From Rhodobacter sp. (GTDB lineage: Bacteria > Pseudomonadota > Alphaproteobacteria > Rhodobacterales > Rhodobacteraceae): DNA of 14,327 nucleotides. Made by a program: the position numbers and the translations under genes. Shown here piece by piece: positions 8,339 through 14,327 of this stretch; position 1 is the first letter of the stretch, and the number at the start of each line of letters is the position of its first letter. The notes under the pieces are model-generated. The model saw only the letters and a program-made list of their open reading frames with translations, did not search any database and was not told the DNA's origin. Location: positions 1-14,327 of the forward strand of contig JAIXVS010000378.1 of the NCBI GenBank assembly GCA_027482795.1, written 5' to 3'.

Positions 8339-8693
8339 CAAAAATAGGCATCTTCACGATATTTTCCTGCGCCTTGGGCTAATCCTTGGCGTGGCGCTTT
8401 TGGCCTTTGCGCATCCGCCCCTGCGCGCGCATGTGGTGGATTTATCCGCCTATGCCATGCCCGATGGCACGCTGCCAGACCTCTGCCTTATGGACGCAGA
8501 TCACCCCGCGCAGGGGGCGCATTGCCCCGCCTGCCATTTACCTGCCCAGCTTCCCGCGCCGCGCCCAGCCATTGCAGCGGTTTGGACAGAGCTTCCCCCA
8601 GTGCTGCCCCCCCAAAGCGCGGCGCAACTTACCCCGCGCCTGCGCGCCGCCGCCCCGCCCGAAGCCCGCGCGCCCCCTGCCCTGACTGTGTGA
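8331..8693 (+). CDS. Small exported protein with Cys/His motif (DUF2946-like), unknown function
   Basis: The 120-residue product begins with a signal-peptide-like segment: basic MRHKNRH, then a hydrophobic core at about 11-27, and a possible cleavage near LRA-H at 33-34. The mature part contains YAMPDGTLPDLCL followed by a cluster of possible metal ligands: Cys52, His58, His64, Cys65, Cys68 and His69 (HCPACH). The C-terminal half is Pro/Ala-rich and looks disordered. Small proteins with an HCPxC motif near PepSY or TonB-linked genes resemble the DUF2946 group, though I cannot confirm membership. The Met at 8331 is chosen over the in-frame ATG at 8268 because it starts a proper signal peptide and lies just after a candidate promoter. 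The next gene, 71 bases on, is the PepSY protein, which suggests a joint role in metal handling. That role is inference. Confidence 0.65.
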   Translation: MRHKNRHLHDIFLRLGLILGVALLAFAHPPLRAHVVDLSAYAMPDGTLPDLCLMDADHPAQGAHCPACHLPAQLPAPRPAIAAVWTELPPVLPPQSAAQLTPRLRAAAPPEARAPPALTV

Positions 8694-8707
8694 TCCATCC
8701 GTTCTAA

Positions 8708-8739
8708 CCGCCCCCCGCCAAACATAGACGCAGGGGCGG
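8708..8739 (+). repeat. GC hairpin between the small gene and pepSY gene
   Basis: CCGCCCC (8708-8714) pairs fully with GGGGCGG (8733-8739) around an 18-base loop, 14 bases after the small gene's stop. No T-run follows, so it may be a leaky terminator, an attenuator or an mRNA-stability hairpin setting the ratio of the two products. Confidence 0.5.
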
Positions 8740-8764
8740 CCTTCACACATTCAAGGAAACCAAA

Positions 8765-10195
8765 ATGACCGATCTATCCAAAGCGGAGCCATCCGCCGCG
8801 CCTGTTGGCGCACAATCCGGCCCACAATCCGGCGCAGACAAACTGTATTTCGCTGCATGGCGCTGGCATTTTTATGCAGGGCTTTATGTGGTGCCGTTCT
8901 TGCTGATTTTGGCGATTACGGGCTTTTTCATGATGCTGCTGACCACCTATCTGCCCGAATATGGCGATAGGCTGTATGTCGCCCCGCAGGCGCAAGCGCT
9001 AAGCCTTGCCGATCAATCCGCCGCCGCGATTGCCGCCGTGGAAGGCGGGGCCAGCGTGGGCGATCTGCGCCTGCCTTATAACGACAGCACGCCCACGATG
9101 ATGACCGTTTCGGGGCCAGACACCCCCGTCGTCGTGGCCCTAAACCCCTACACAGGCGAGGTGCTGCGCCAAACCCCCGAAGGCCATACGTGGAATATCT
9201 TCTTTGAAACCATCCACGGCAGCCTGATGATTGGCAAAACGGGCGATATCCTACTGGAAATCGCGGCGGGGCTGGGCCTGGTTCTGATTGCGACGGGGCT
9301 TTATCTGTCTTGGCCGCGCAAGGACGGTTGGCGCGCGGCGCTGATCCCCAATCTGGCCGCAAAGGGCCGCGCGTGGTGGAAATCTTTGCATCTGGTGGTG
9401 GGCGTTTGGACATCGGTTATCCTTGCGCTGTTTCTGATTACGGGCATGGCTTGGGCAAGTATCTGGGGCGAGAAATGGGTGCAGGCTTGGTCAACCTTTC
9501 CGGCCGAAAAATGGGATAATGTGCCTTTGTCCGACACCACCCACGCCAGCATGAACCACGACGGCGACAAATCCGTGCCTTGGGCGCTGGAACAAACGCC
9601 AATGCCAGAATCGGGCAGCTTTACGGGTGTTCAGGTATTGCCCGAAGGCGCGCCTGTCACGCTGGACAGCGTGGCGCAAATTGGCCGCGCGATTGGGATA
9701 GAGGGGCGCTTTCGCATCACCGCGCCAACGGATGAAACAGGGGTCTGGACGCTGGGCCAAAACTCGATGAGTTATGACGGCCAAAGCCCCACCATCGACC
9801 GCACCGTGCATATCGACCAATTCACGGGCAAGATTTTGGCCGATGTGCGTTTTGCCGATTATGCGCTGGCGGGCCGCGCTATGGCCGTGGGCATTGCCCT
9901 GCACGAAGGCCAAGTTGGGCTGTGGAATTTCGTGCTGAACGCGGTCGTGCTGGCGCTGATTGTGTTCACCTGCATCAGCGGCATTGTGATGTGGTGGAAA
10001 CGCCGCCCCGCAGGCACGCTGCGCCTTGCCGCCCCGCCGCGCCCCGCCGAATTGCCGCTGTGGAAGGGCGCAGCGGCGATCACGATAGTGCTGTCGGTGG
10101 TGTTTCCGCTGGTAGGCGCTGTGCTGGTGGGCGTGCTGCTGCTGGATATTTTGATCTTGCAAAATATCCCCAACCTGAAACGCGCGCTTAGCTAA
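8765..10195 (+). CDS. PepSY-associated multi-pass membrane protein (PiuB-like)
   Basis: The 476-residue inner-membrane protein belongs to the PepSY-associated TM helix family, often linked to iron or siderophore uptake and to reductases. Likely membrane helices lie at about 38-60, 163-183, 210-230, 388-410 and 436-465. The two large soluble stretches (about 61-160 and 231-375) hold PepSY-like segments such as NPYTGEVLRQ (127-136) and DQFTGKILADVRF (351-363). Conserved histidines sit at the membrane edges: His35 in WRWHFYAGLY, His151 in ETIHGSL, His209 in KSLHLVVGVW and His380 in ALHEGQVG. Histidines placed like these could bind heme, as suggested for relatives. The start is supported by AAGGA at 8753-8757 with 7-base spacing. 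It follows the Cys/His protein gene and ends just before a strong hairpin. The exact substrate is unknown. Confidence 0.88.
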   Translation: MTDLSKAEPSAAPVGAQSGPQSGADKLYFAAWRWHFYAGLYVVPFLLILAITGFFMMLLTTYLPEYGDRLYVAPQAQALSLADQSAAAIAAVEGGASVGDLRLPYNDSTPTMMTVSGPDTPVVVALNPYTGEVLRQTPEGHTWNIFFETIHGSLMIGKTGDILLEIAAGLGLVLIATGLYLSWPRKDGWRAALIPNLAAKGRAWWKSLHLVVGVWTSVILALFLITGMAWASIWGEKWVQAWSTFPAEKWDNVPLSDTTHASMNHDGDKSVPWALEQTPMPESGSFTGVQVLPEGAPVTLDSVAQIGRAIGIEGRFRITAPTDETGVWTLGQNSMSYDGQSPTIDRTVHIDQFTGKILADVRFADYALAGRAMAVGIALHEGQVGLWNFVLNAVVLALIVFTCISGIVMWWKRRPAGTLRLAAPPRPAELPLWKGAAAITIVLSVVFPLVGAVLVGVLLLDILILQNIPNLKRALS

Positions 10196-10201
10196 GCTGC
10201 G

Positions 10202-10231
10202 GTCTTGGCGGGTTTATCTACCCGCCAAGAC
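10202..10231 (+). terminator. Strong hairpin after the pepSY gene, probable terminator
   Basis: A perfect 12-bp stem (GTCTTGGCGGGT at 10202-10213 with ACCCGCCAAGAC at 10220-10231) closes a 6-base TTATCT loop, beginning 7 bases after the stop codon. There is no T-run after it, so termination may be partial or factor-assisted. It marks a likely boundary between the PepSY unit and macAB. Confidence 0.6.
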
Positions 10232-10246
10232 ACACCTGCGCCCCGC

Positions 10247-10282
10247 TTGTATCTTGCAAGATTTGCGCCACATACTGGCGCA
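10247..10282 (+). promoter_or_regulatory. Candidate regulated promoter region of macAB
   Basis: A weak promoter match, TTGTAT (10247-10252) and CATACT (10271-10276) with 18-base spacing, is overlapped by a 7-bp dyad TGCGCCA (10264-10270), loop CATAC, TGGCGCA (10276-10282). An 8-base palindrome CTTGCAAG (10253-10260) lies in the spacer. The layout fits a repressor or MerR-like site, but the boxes match consensus poorly. The alternative is a plain RNA hairpin in the leader. Confidence 0.3.
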
Positions 10283-10345
10283 GGCTGCGACGGAACCCCG
10301 CCGCACAGGCGTTTAACTCTTAGCGCCTTTTTGAAAGTTCGCCCT

Positions 10346-11524
10346 ATGCCCGCCTTGCCCAAACTGACCCGCACCCAGATCGCGCTGATTGCCGCCACCT
10401 TCCTCGCCGTTGGCGGCATCGGTTGGTATGTCTGGGGCAGCGGCGAGGACACCCCCTACCGCACTGCCGAAGTGCAACGCGGCCGCATCGAAGTCACAGT
10501 TCTGGCCGCAGGCGCGATTGAAGCCAAGCAATTGGTGTCAGTGGGCGCGCGGGTGTCTGGGCAGGTGGAAAAGCTGGCCGTCACCTTGGGCCAAGACGTG
10601 CAGGCGGGCGATGTGATTGCCCAAATTGACGCGCAAGAACAGGAAAATGATCTGCTGAAAGCCAAGGCGGCGCTGGCGCAGATTGCCGCGCAGATCACCG
10701 CAAAATCGTCAGGCCTGCGCAAGGCCGAGGCGGCGCTGGCACGCCAAACACAGCTGAGCGCATCCGAACTTGTCTCCAAAGAGGCGCTGGAAAATGCCGC
10801 CGCCGAGGTTGACGTGATAAAGGCCGATCTGGCCGCGCTTGCCGCGCAAAAGGCTTCGGCCGAAGTGACCGTGGCGCAAAGCCAGTTATCGCTGGAACGC
10901 GCCACCGTCACCGCACCCATCAGCGGCACCGTGGTTGCCATTGTTGTGGAAGAAGGGCAAACCCTATCCGCTGCGCAAAACGCCCCAACAATTGTGAAAA
11001 TCGCCAATCTGGACACGATGATCGTTAAGGCCGAAATTTCCGAGGCGGACGTGGTGCGCGTGCGCGCGGGCCAAGCGGCCAGCTTTACCATTTTGGGCCA
11101 GCCTGAGGCGCGCTTTGACGCCGTGGTGCGCGATGTCGAGCCTGCCCCGTCTGAATTGGCCGAAGGCGATACGATTTCGGCAGATAAAGCCATATATTAC
11201 AATGGCCTCTTAGAGGTGGCAAACCTTGACCGCACGCTGCGCATCGGAATGACAGCGCAGGTTTCCATCGTGCTAGAGGCGGCTGACGATGCCCTTAGCG
11301 TGCCGGTGGGCGCGGTCAGCGATGGGCCAGATGGGCCGTCTGTGCAGGTGATGGTGGGCGGGCAGCCAGAGGCGCGGGCTGTGGAAACGGGCCTGAACGA
11401 TAAAGTGCAGGTGCAGATTCTAAGCGGCGTGTCCGAAGGCGACCTTGTGGTGATTGGCACGGGTATTGGCGGTGGGGCCGAAAGCAGCGCGCGCCGCATG
11501 GGCCGACCACCCGTAGGCATGTGA
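10346..11524 (+). CDS. macA: MacA-type periplasmic adaptor (membrane fusion protein)
   Basis: MacA joins the MacB ABC pump to an outer-membrane channel such as TolC. The 392-residue protein has an N-terminal membrane anchor (about 10-30), then split lipoyl halves (SVGARVSGQVEKL at 65-77 and TAPISGTVVAIVVEEGQTL at 189-207) flanking an alpha-helical hairpin at about 98-183 rich in Ala, Lys, Glu and Gln. A beta-barrel follows, including VKAEISEADVVRV (227-239) and RIGMTAQVSI (299-308), then a membrane-proximal domain with SVPVGAV. These blocks line up well with E. coli MacA. The ATG at 10346 is chosen because it starts directly with the anchor; the in-frame TTG at 10205 lies inside the hairpin after pepSY. 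The upstream site (GAAAG at 10333-10337) is weak. It ends one base before macB. Confidence 0.92.
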   Translation: MPALPKLTRTQIALIAATFLAVGGIGWYVWGSGEDTPYRTAEVQRGRIEVTVLAAGAIEAKQLVSVGARVSGQVEKLAVTLGQDVQAGDVIAQIDAQEQENDLLKAKAALAQIAAQITAKSSGLRKAEAALARQTQLSASELVSKEALENAAAEVDVIKADLAALAAQKASAEVTVAQSQLSLERATVTAPISGTVVAIVVEEGQTLSAAQNAPTIVKIANLDTMIVKAEISEADVVRVRAGQAASFTILGQPEARFDAVVRDVEPAPSELAEGDTISADKAIYYNGLLEVANLDRTLRIGMTAQVSIVLEAADDALSVPVGAVSDGPDGPSVQVMVGGQPEARAVETGLNDKVQVQILSGVSEGDLVVIGTGIGGGAESSARRMGRPPVGM

Positions 11525-11525
11525 T

Positions 11526-13469
11526 ATGACCAGCGCCCCCCTGATTTCGCTGCGCGGCGTAAACCGCAGCTTTACCGCTGGCGATCAGTCCATCACCGTG
11601 CTGCGCGATGTGGATTTGGACATTGCCGCAGGCGAATTTGTGGCCATTATCGGCGCGTCTGGGTCGGGCAAATCAACACTGATGAATATCTTGGGCTGCC
11701 TTGATCGCCCCACGGGTGGCACCTATGCCTTTGGCGGGCAAGATGTGGCAAGCCTTGAACCCGATGCGCAGGCGCAGCTGCGGCGGCAGCATTTTGGCTT
11801 TATCTTTCAGCGGTATCATCTGCTGGGCGATTTGGACGCGGTGGGAAATGTGGCCACCCCAGCCATTTACGCAGGGATGGATGGGGGCACGCGCCGCGCC
11901 CGTGCCGCCGCGCTGCTGGGCGCGCTGGGGCTGCAAGACCGCCTTGATCATCGCCCCAATGCCCTGTCTGGCGGGCAGCAACAGCGCGTATCGGTGGCCC
12001 GCGCGCTGATGAACGGCGGCGAGGTTATCCTTGCCGATGAACCCACAGGCGCGCTGGATACCAAAAGCGGGGCCGATCTGATTGCCCTGCTCAAAGACCT
12101 AAACGCCAAAGGCCATACCATTATCGTGGTCACCCACGACCCAGGCGTTGCCGCGCAGGCCAATCGCACGATTGAAATATCAGACGGGCGTATTGTGCGC
12201 GATAGCGGCGCGGCCAAATCCGCCCCCGCCCCGCGTATGGAAATGCAACCTAGCGCGGCCAGCACAGGGGCATTTCTGGCCCGCGTGGCCGAGGCGTTTC
12301 GCATCGCGCTGGGGGCCATGCGCGCCCATCCTTTGCGCAGTTTTCTAACCATGCTGGGCATTATCATTGGCATCGCATCTGTCGTGCTAGTGGTCGCCCT
12401 TGGGTCTGGCACGCAGGCCAAAGTGCTGCAAGACATCAGCAGTTTGGGCAGCAACACCATCACCATTCGCGCAGGCACGGGCTTTGGATCGCGCGATGCC
12501 AGCCGCATTCGCACGCTGGTCATTGGCGATGCGCTGGCCCTGTCGCAGCAGGATTTTGCGGTTAGCGTCTCGCCCGCCGCGAATACCAGCGCCACGGTGG
12601 TATCGGGCAATGTCAGCGCCACAGCCCAAATCAACGGGGTCAGCGCAGGCTACTTTGCCGCCACCAATTTTGCCGTGATTGCAGGCACAGGCTTTAGCAC
12701 AGCCGATGTCGAAACCCGCGCCCAAGTGGCCGTGATAGACGCCGACAGCCGCGCGCGGTTTTTTCCTGATGGGCGCGATCCTGTCGGGCAAGTGCTGATT
12801 TTGGGCCGTGTGCCCATGCGGGTGATTGGCGTGGTGCAGGCGGGCGGGGCCAGCTTTGGGCCAGACAGCCTGAAGGTTTGGGTGCCCTATACCACCGTTA
12901 TGTCGCGCCTCACGGGGCAAAGCCATTTGTCCAACATCGCCGTGCAGGTGGCCGATAGCTATTCCAGCGCCGATGCCGAAGCCGCCATTGACGCGCTGAT
13001 GCTGGCCCGCCACGGCACGCGCGATTTCTTTTTGTCCAATTCCGATACGATCCGCAGCACCATCACATCCACCGCCCGCGCCCTAACGGGGCTGGTCGCG
13101 ATGATCGCCGTCATCTCGCTGATTGTGGGCGGCATTGGGGTGATGAACATCATGCTGGTATCGGTCACCGAACGCACGCGCGAGATTGGCCTGCGCATGG
13201 CCATCGGCGCGCGGCGGTCTGATATTGTCAGCCAGTTTTTGATTGAATCGGTGCTGCTGTCGCTGACAGGCGGGGTGCTGGGCATTGCACTGGCCCTTGG
13301 CGGCGGCACGCTGGCCGTCTGGGCCTTTCCCGAAGTGCCGCTGATCTTTTCCCCCGCCTCGGTGGTGGTGGCGTTTCTATCATCGACACTGATTGGAATT
13401 ACGTTTGGGTTCTTGCCCGCACGGGCGGCGAGTAAGCTCGATCCTGTGGTGGCGCTGAGTAGGGATTGA
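11526..13469 (+). CDS. macB: MacB ABC transporter (ATPase-permease fusion)
   Basis: MacB drives tripartite efflux by mechanotransmission, using cytoplasmic ATP hydrolysis to move substrates held in the periplasmic space. The 647-residue protein has an N-terminal ATPase with Walker A GASGSGKS (43-50), Q-loop Gln95, signature LSGGQ (147-151), Walker B VILADEP (167-173, catalytic Glu172), D-loop GALD and switch His204. A linker follows (about 225-250), then a first membrane helix (about 272-293), a periplasmic domain (about 294-515), and three C-terminal helices (about 520-545, 570-592, 612-632) with the MacB/FtsX signature SVTERTREIGLRMAIGAR (546-563). All ATPase residues are intact. Macrolides, peptides, heme precursors or siderophores are known substrates of homologues; this one's is unknown. 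No outer-membrane channel gene is in the window, so a shared TolC is likely used. Confidence 0.94.
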   Translation: MTSAPLISLRGVNRSFTAGDQSITVLRDVDLDIAAGEFVAIIGASGSGKSTLMNILGCLDRPTGGTYAFGGQDVASLEPDAQAQLRRQHFGFIFQRYHLLGDLDAVGNVATPAIYAGMDGGTRRARAAALLGALGLQDRLDHRPNALSGGQQQRVSVARALMNGGEVILADEPTGALDTKSGADLIALLKDLNAKGHTIIVVTHDPGVAAQANRTIEISDGRIVRDSGAAKSAPAPRMEMQPSAASTGAFLARVAEAFRIALGAMRAHPLRSFLTMLGIIIGIASVVLVVALGSGTQAKVLQDISSLGSNTITIRAGTGFGSRDASRIRTLVIGDALALSQQDFAVSVSPAANTSATVVSGNVSATAQINGVSAGYFAATNFAVIAGTGFSTADVETRAQVAVIDADSRARFFPDGRDPVGQVLILGRVPMRVIGVVQAGGASFGPDSLKVWVPYTTVMSRLTGQSHLSNIAVQVADSYSSADAEAAIDALMLARHGTRDFFLSNSDTIRSTITSTARALTGLVAMIAVISLIVGGIGVMNIMLVSVTERTREIGLRMAIGARRSDIVSQFLIESVLLSLTGGVLGIALALGGGTLAVWAFPEVPLIFSPASVVVAFLSSTLIGITFGFLPARAASKLDPVVALSRD

Positions 13470-13516
13470 GGGGGGGATCTTGGCCCGGAATCAAGGCGCG
13501 CAGCGCAGCCGTGTTT

Positions 13517-13553
13517 GCCATTGGTTTCGCCATTGGTTCAAGAAACCAATGGC
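13517..13553. repeat. Hairpin with two alternative 5' arms
   Basis: GCCATTGGTT occurs twice in tandem (13517-13526 and 13529-13538) and is followed by one inverted copy. The first arm GCCATTGGTTTC (13517-13528) pairs perfectly over 12 bp with GAAACCAATGGC (13542-13553). The second arm can instead pair over 10 bp with AACCAATGGC (13544-13553). The two stems exclude each other. It could be the macB terminator, 47 bases after the stop, but no T-run follows. Confidence 0.75.
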
Positions 13554-13556
13554 ATG

Positions 13557-13579
13557 GCCCTCCCTCCCCCCGGGAGGGC
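13557..13579. repeat. 8-bp GC hairpin
   Basis: GCCCTCCC (13557-13564) pairs with GGGAGGGC (13572-13579) around a 7-base TCCCCCC loop. It starts 3 bases after the preceding hairpin. It may act with it as a convergent terminator. Confidence 0.6.
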
Positions 13580-13613
13580 GCACTGTGCCGCCAGTGCCTA
13601 GAACTGGCCTAGG
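13580..13613. repeat. Cluster of overlapping short dyads
   Basis: Three alternative stems overlap here: GCACTG/CAGTGC (13580-13585 with 13592-13597), GCCAGT/ACTGGC (13590-13595 with 13603-13608), and CCTAG/CTAGG (13597-13601 with 13609-13613). Only some can form at once, so more than one fold is possible. Confidence 0.45.
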
Positions 13614-13628
13614 GGGAACGGAGCCATA

Positions 13629-13720
13629 AAGGGTGCAGGACTCCTGGAGGTGCGCCCGCCCGAGGGAGCGCGCGGCCCTATGGTGGGATTATTGACGGGG
13701 GAAAACCTGCCTGCACCCTT
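13629..13720. repeat. 92-base element bounded by an 11-bp perfect inverted repeat
   Basis: AAGGGTGCAGG (13629-13639) is the exact inverse complement of CCTGCACCCTT (13710-13720), enclosing 70 bases. The pairing may extend outward after a bulge: GGGGG at 13612-13616 with CCCCC at 13721-13725. The interior is GC-rich at first and A-rich near 13686-13705. It could be a structured RNA or a small non-autonomous repeat. No target-site duplication is obvious. Confidence 0.6.
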
Positions 13721-13746
13721 CCCCCCACCGCCCTACGCGTGTAGTT

Positions 13747-13790
13747 ACGGATGCAATACGGATGCAATACGCAAAACATACACAAAACAT
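13747..13790. repeat. Ladder of four 11-base units
   Basis: Two exact copies of ACGGATGCAAT (13747-13757, 13758-13768) are followed in register by ACGCAAAACAT (13769-13779) and ACACAAAACAT (13780-13790). Each unit is 11 bases, close to one helical turn, so the motifs face the same side of the DNA. Confidence 0.75.
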
Positions 13791-13800
13791 ATGCGAAAAT

Positions 13801-13836
13801 CTGGCGCTGTCGGGCTGCGGCGGGGGCCAGTCCCCC
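13801..13836 (-). terminator. Possible dnaE terminator hairpins
   Basis: Just past the dnaE stop, read on the minus strand, CTGGC (13830-13826) can pair with GCCAG (13805-13801), followed by ATTTT. An alternative 5-bp stem uses GGGGG (13836-13832) with CCCCC (13826-13822). Stems are short, so this is tentative. Confidence 0.35.
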
Positions 13837-14327
13837 TAAACTTCCTCCACCAACACCACCCCGCCCATCGCCTTGATCGCGCCCTTAATCTGGGGCGTAA
13901 TCGGATAGGATTTCGGAAGCTGAATATCCACCTCGCGGCCCGTATCATCCTGAACACACAGGAAAATCTTGGCCTTGGCAGGGCCAGACAGGTTGCCCAA
14001 AAGGCTGGCCAGCGATGCGGCGGCCTCTGGCCTATTGATATGCACCCGCAGGTCGGCGGCTTCGGCGGTATTGGCAACAGAATCAACAGGTTGCGCGGCG
14101 CGGGCCAGCAGTTTCAGGCTCTCGCCCTCCAAATTCGCCTCCACCGTCAACACCACATTGCGCCCCACCTCCAAAATGTCGCGCGCAGCTTCCAAAGTGT
14201 CGGAAAATACGGTTACTTCATACAATCCCGTCGGATCAGACAGGGAAACAAACGCAAAACGATTGCCCTTTGCCGATTTGTGTTCCTGCTTAGCCGAAAC
14301 CGAGCCCGCCATTTTGGCCACTAGCGG
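13836..14327 (-). CDS. dnaE: DNA polymerase III alpha subunit, C-terminal part (truncated by window edge)
   Basis: The last 163 codons of the replicative polymerase alpha subunit are present, and the frame is open to the right edge (Pro-Leu-Val codons at the end). The first 75 residues seen form the OB-fold that binds single-stranded DNA: VAKMAGSVSAKQEHKSAKGNRFAFV, then SDPTGLYEVTVFSDTLEAARDILEVG and VVLTVEANLEGESLKLLA. This segment matches alphaproteobacterial DnaE closely. The remaining C-terminal domain (about 76-163, ending GGVVLVEEV) corresponds to the region that contacts the clamp-loader tau subunit in other bacteria. It ends with TAG at 13838-13836. The catalytic PHP and palm domains are outside the window. 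Earlier Met or GTG codons here (such as GTG at 14321) are internal. Confidence 0.93.
   Translation of the reverse strand, partial: PLVAKMAGSVSAKQEHKSAKGNRFAFVSLSDPTGLYEVTVFSDTLEAARDILEVGRNVVLTVEANLEGESLKLLARAAQPVDSVANTAEAADLRVHINRPEAAASLASLLGNLSGPAKAKIFLCVQDDTGREVDIQLPKSYPITPQIKGAIKAMGGVVLVEEV

Larger units (their letters stand above)
13470..13835. other. Structured 366-base intergenic region without a convincing gene
   Basis: No credible protein gene or tRNA is seen between the convergent macB and dnaE genes. The + strand reading frame from 13650 is only the antisense of dnaE extended into the gap. The region instead contains several hairpins, a large inverted repeat and an 11-base tandem ladder, listed separately. 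Composition shifts from G/C runs (13556-13735) to A-rich (13747-13800). Confidence 0.8.

Noticed and set aside
10205..10345. Upstream TTG start for macA
   Set aside because: It lies inside the 12-bp hairpin and would put 47 non-signal-like residues before the membrane anchor.
11948..12634. Minus-strand open frame of 228 codons inside macB
   Set aside because: It is a shadow of high-GC coding sequence; macB is fully supported on the other strand by its ATPase motifs.
13580..13613. tRNA or tRNA-like fragment
   Set aside because: The short stems overlap and compete; no cloverleaf, T-loop sequence or CCA end can be traced.
13629..13720. Insertion sequence remnant
   Set aside because: It has inverted ends, but no transposase trace and no clear target-site duplication, so it is reported only as an inverted-repeat element.
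13747..13790. CRISPR array or replication iterons
   Set aside because: Units are 11 bases with no spacers, so not CRISPR. No initiator gene, partition genes or DnaA-box cluster is visible to support an origin.
13650..14324. Long + strand reading frame of 224 codons crossing into dnaE
   Set aside because: It is antisense to the clearly conserved dnaE C-terminus and has no family resemblance; its 5' part lies in the structured gap.

Overview
The window looks like chromosomal DNA of an alphaproteobacterium, most likely a member of the Rhodobacterales. This rests on the protein style, the high GC content, and the order mreB-mreC-mreD-mrdA-rodA followed directly by a 2-hydroxyacid dehydrogenase gene. 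No genus can be named from the sequence alone. Two genes run off the edges: mreB lacks its 5' part at the left, and dnaE, on the minus strand, lacks its 5' part at the right.

Left block (1-6459, + strand): the rod-shape/elongasome operon. It holds the cytoskeletal MreB, the scaffold proteins MreC and MreD, the transpeptidase PBP2 and the SEDS glycosyltransferase RodA. A GhrA-type D-2-hydroxyacid dehydrogenase overlaps the end of rodA by one base. Spacings are tight (4-base overlap, 9-base gap, 10-base gap, 1-base overlap), except for 59 bases between mreB and mreC. A 7-bp GC hairpin at 6467-6484 separates this operon from the convergent minus-strand genes.

Middle block (6485-8236, - strand): a serine-hydrolase/class A beta-lactamase-like gene followed by a two-lobed CbiX/SirB-type chelatase-like gene. 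Both show altered active sites. The hydrolase-like protein lacks the SxxK nucleophile pair, and the first lobe of the chelatase-like protein has Trp where a metal-binding His is expected.

Right block (8296-13469, + strand): a small exported Cys/His-motif protein, a PepSY-type multi-pass membrane protein, and a MacA/MacB efflux pair. Strong hairpins separate the small gene from pepSY and pepSY from macA. Operator-like dyads sit at the start of the small gene and upstream of macA. Together these suggest a metal- or stress-responsive envelope module, but that is inference.

The 366-base gap between macB and the convergent dnaE (13470-13835) contains no convincing gene but is unusually structured. 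It has a hairpin with two alternative 5' arms, further stacked dyads, an 11-bp perfect inverted repeat enclosing a 70-base interior, and four consecutive 11-base units near the dnaE end. This is the most puzzling part of the window and the best candidate for something undescribed: an intergenic repeat family or a structured RNA. No complete new multi-gene system is evident.
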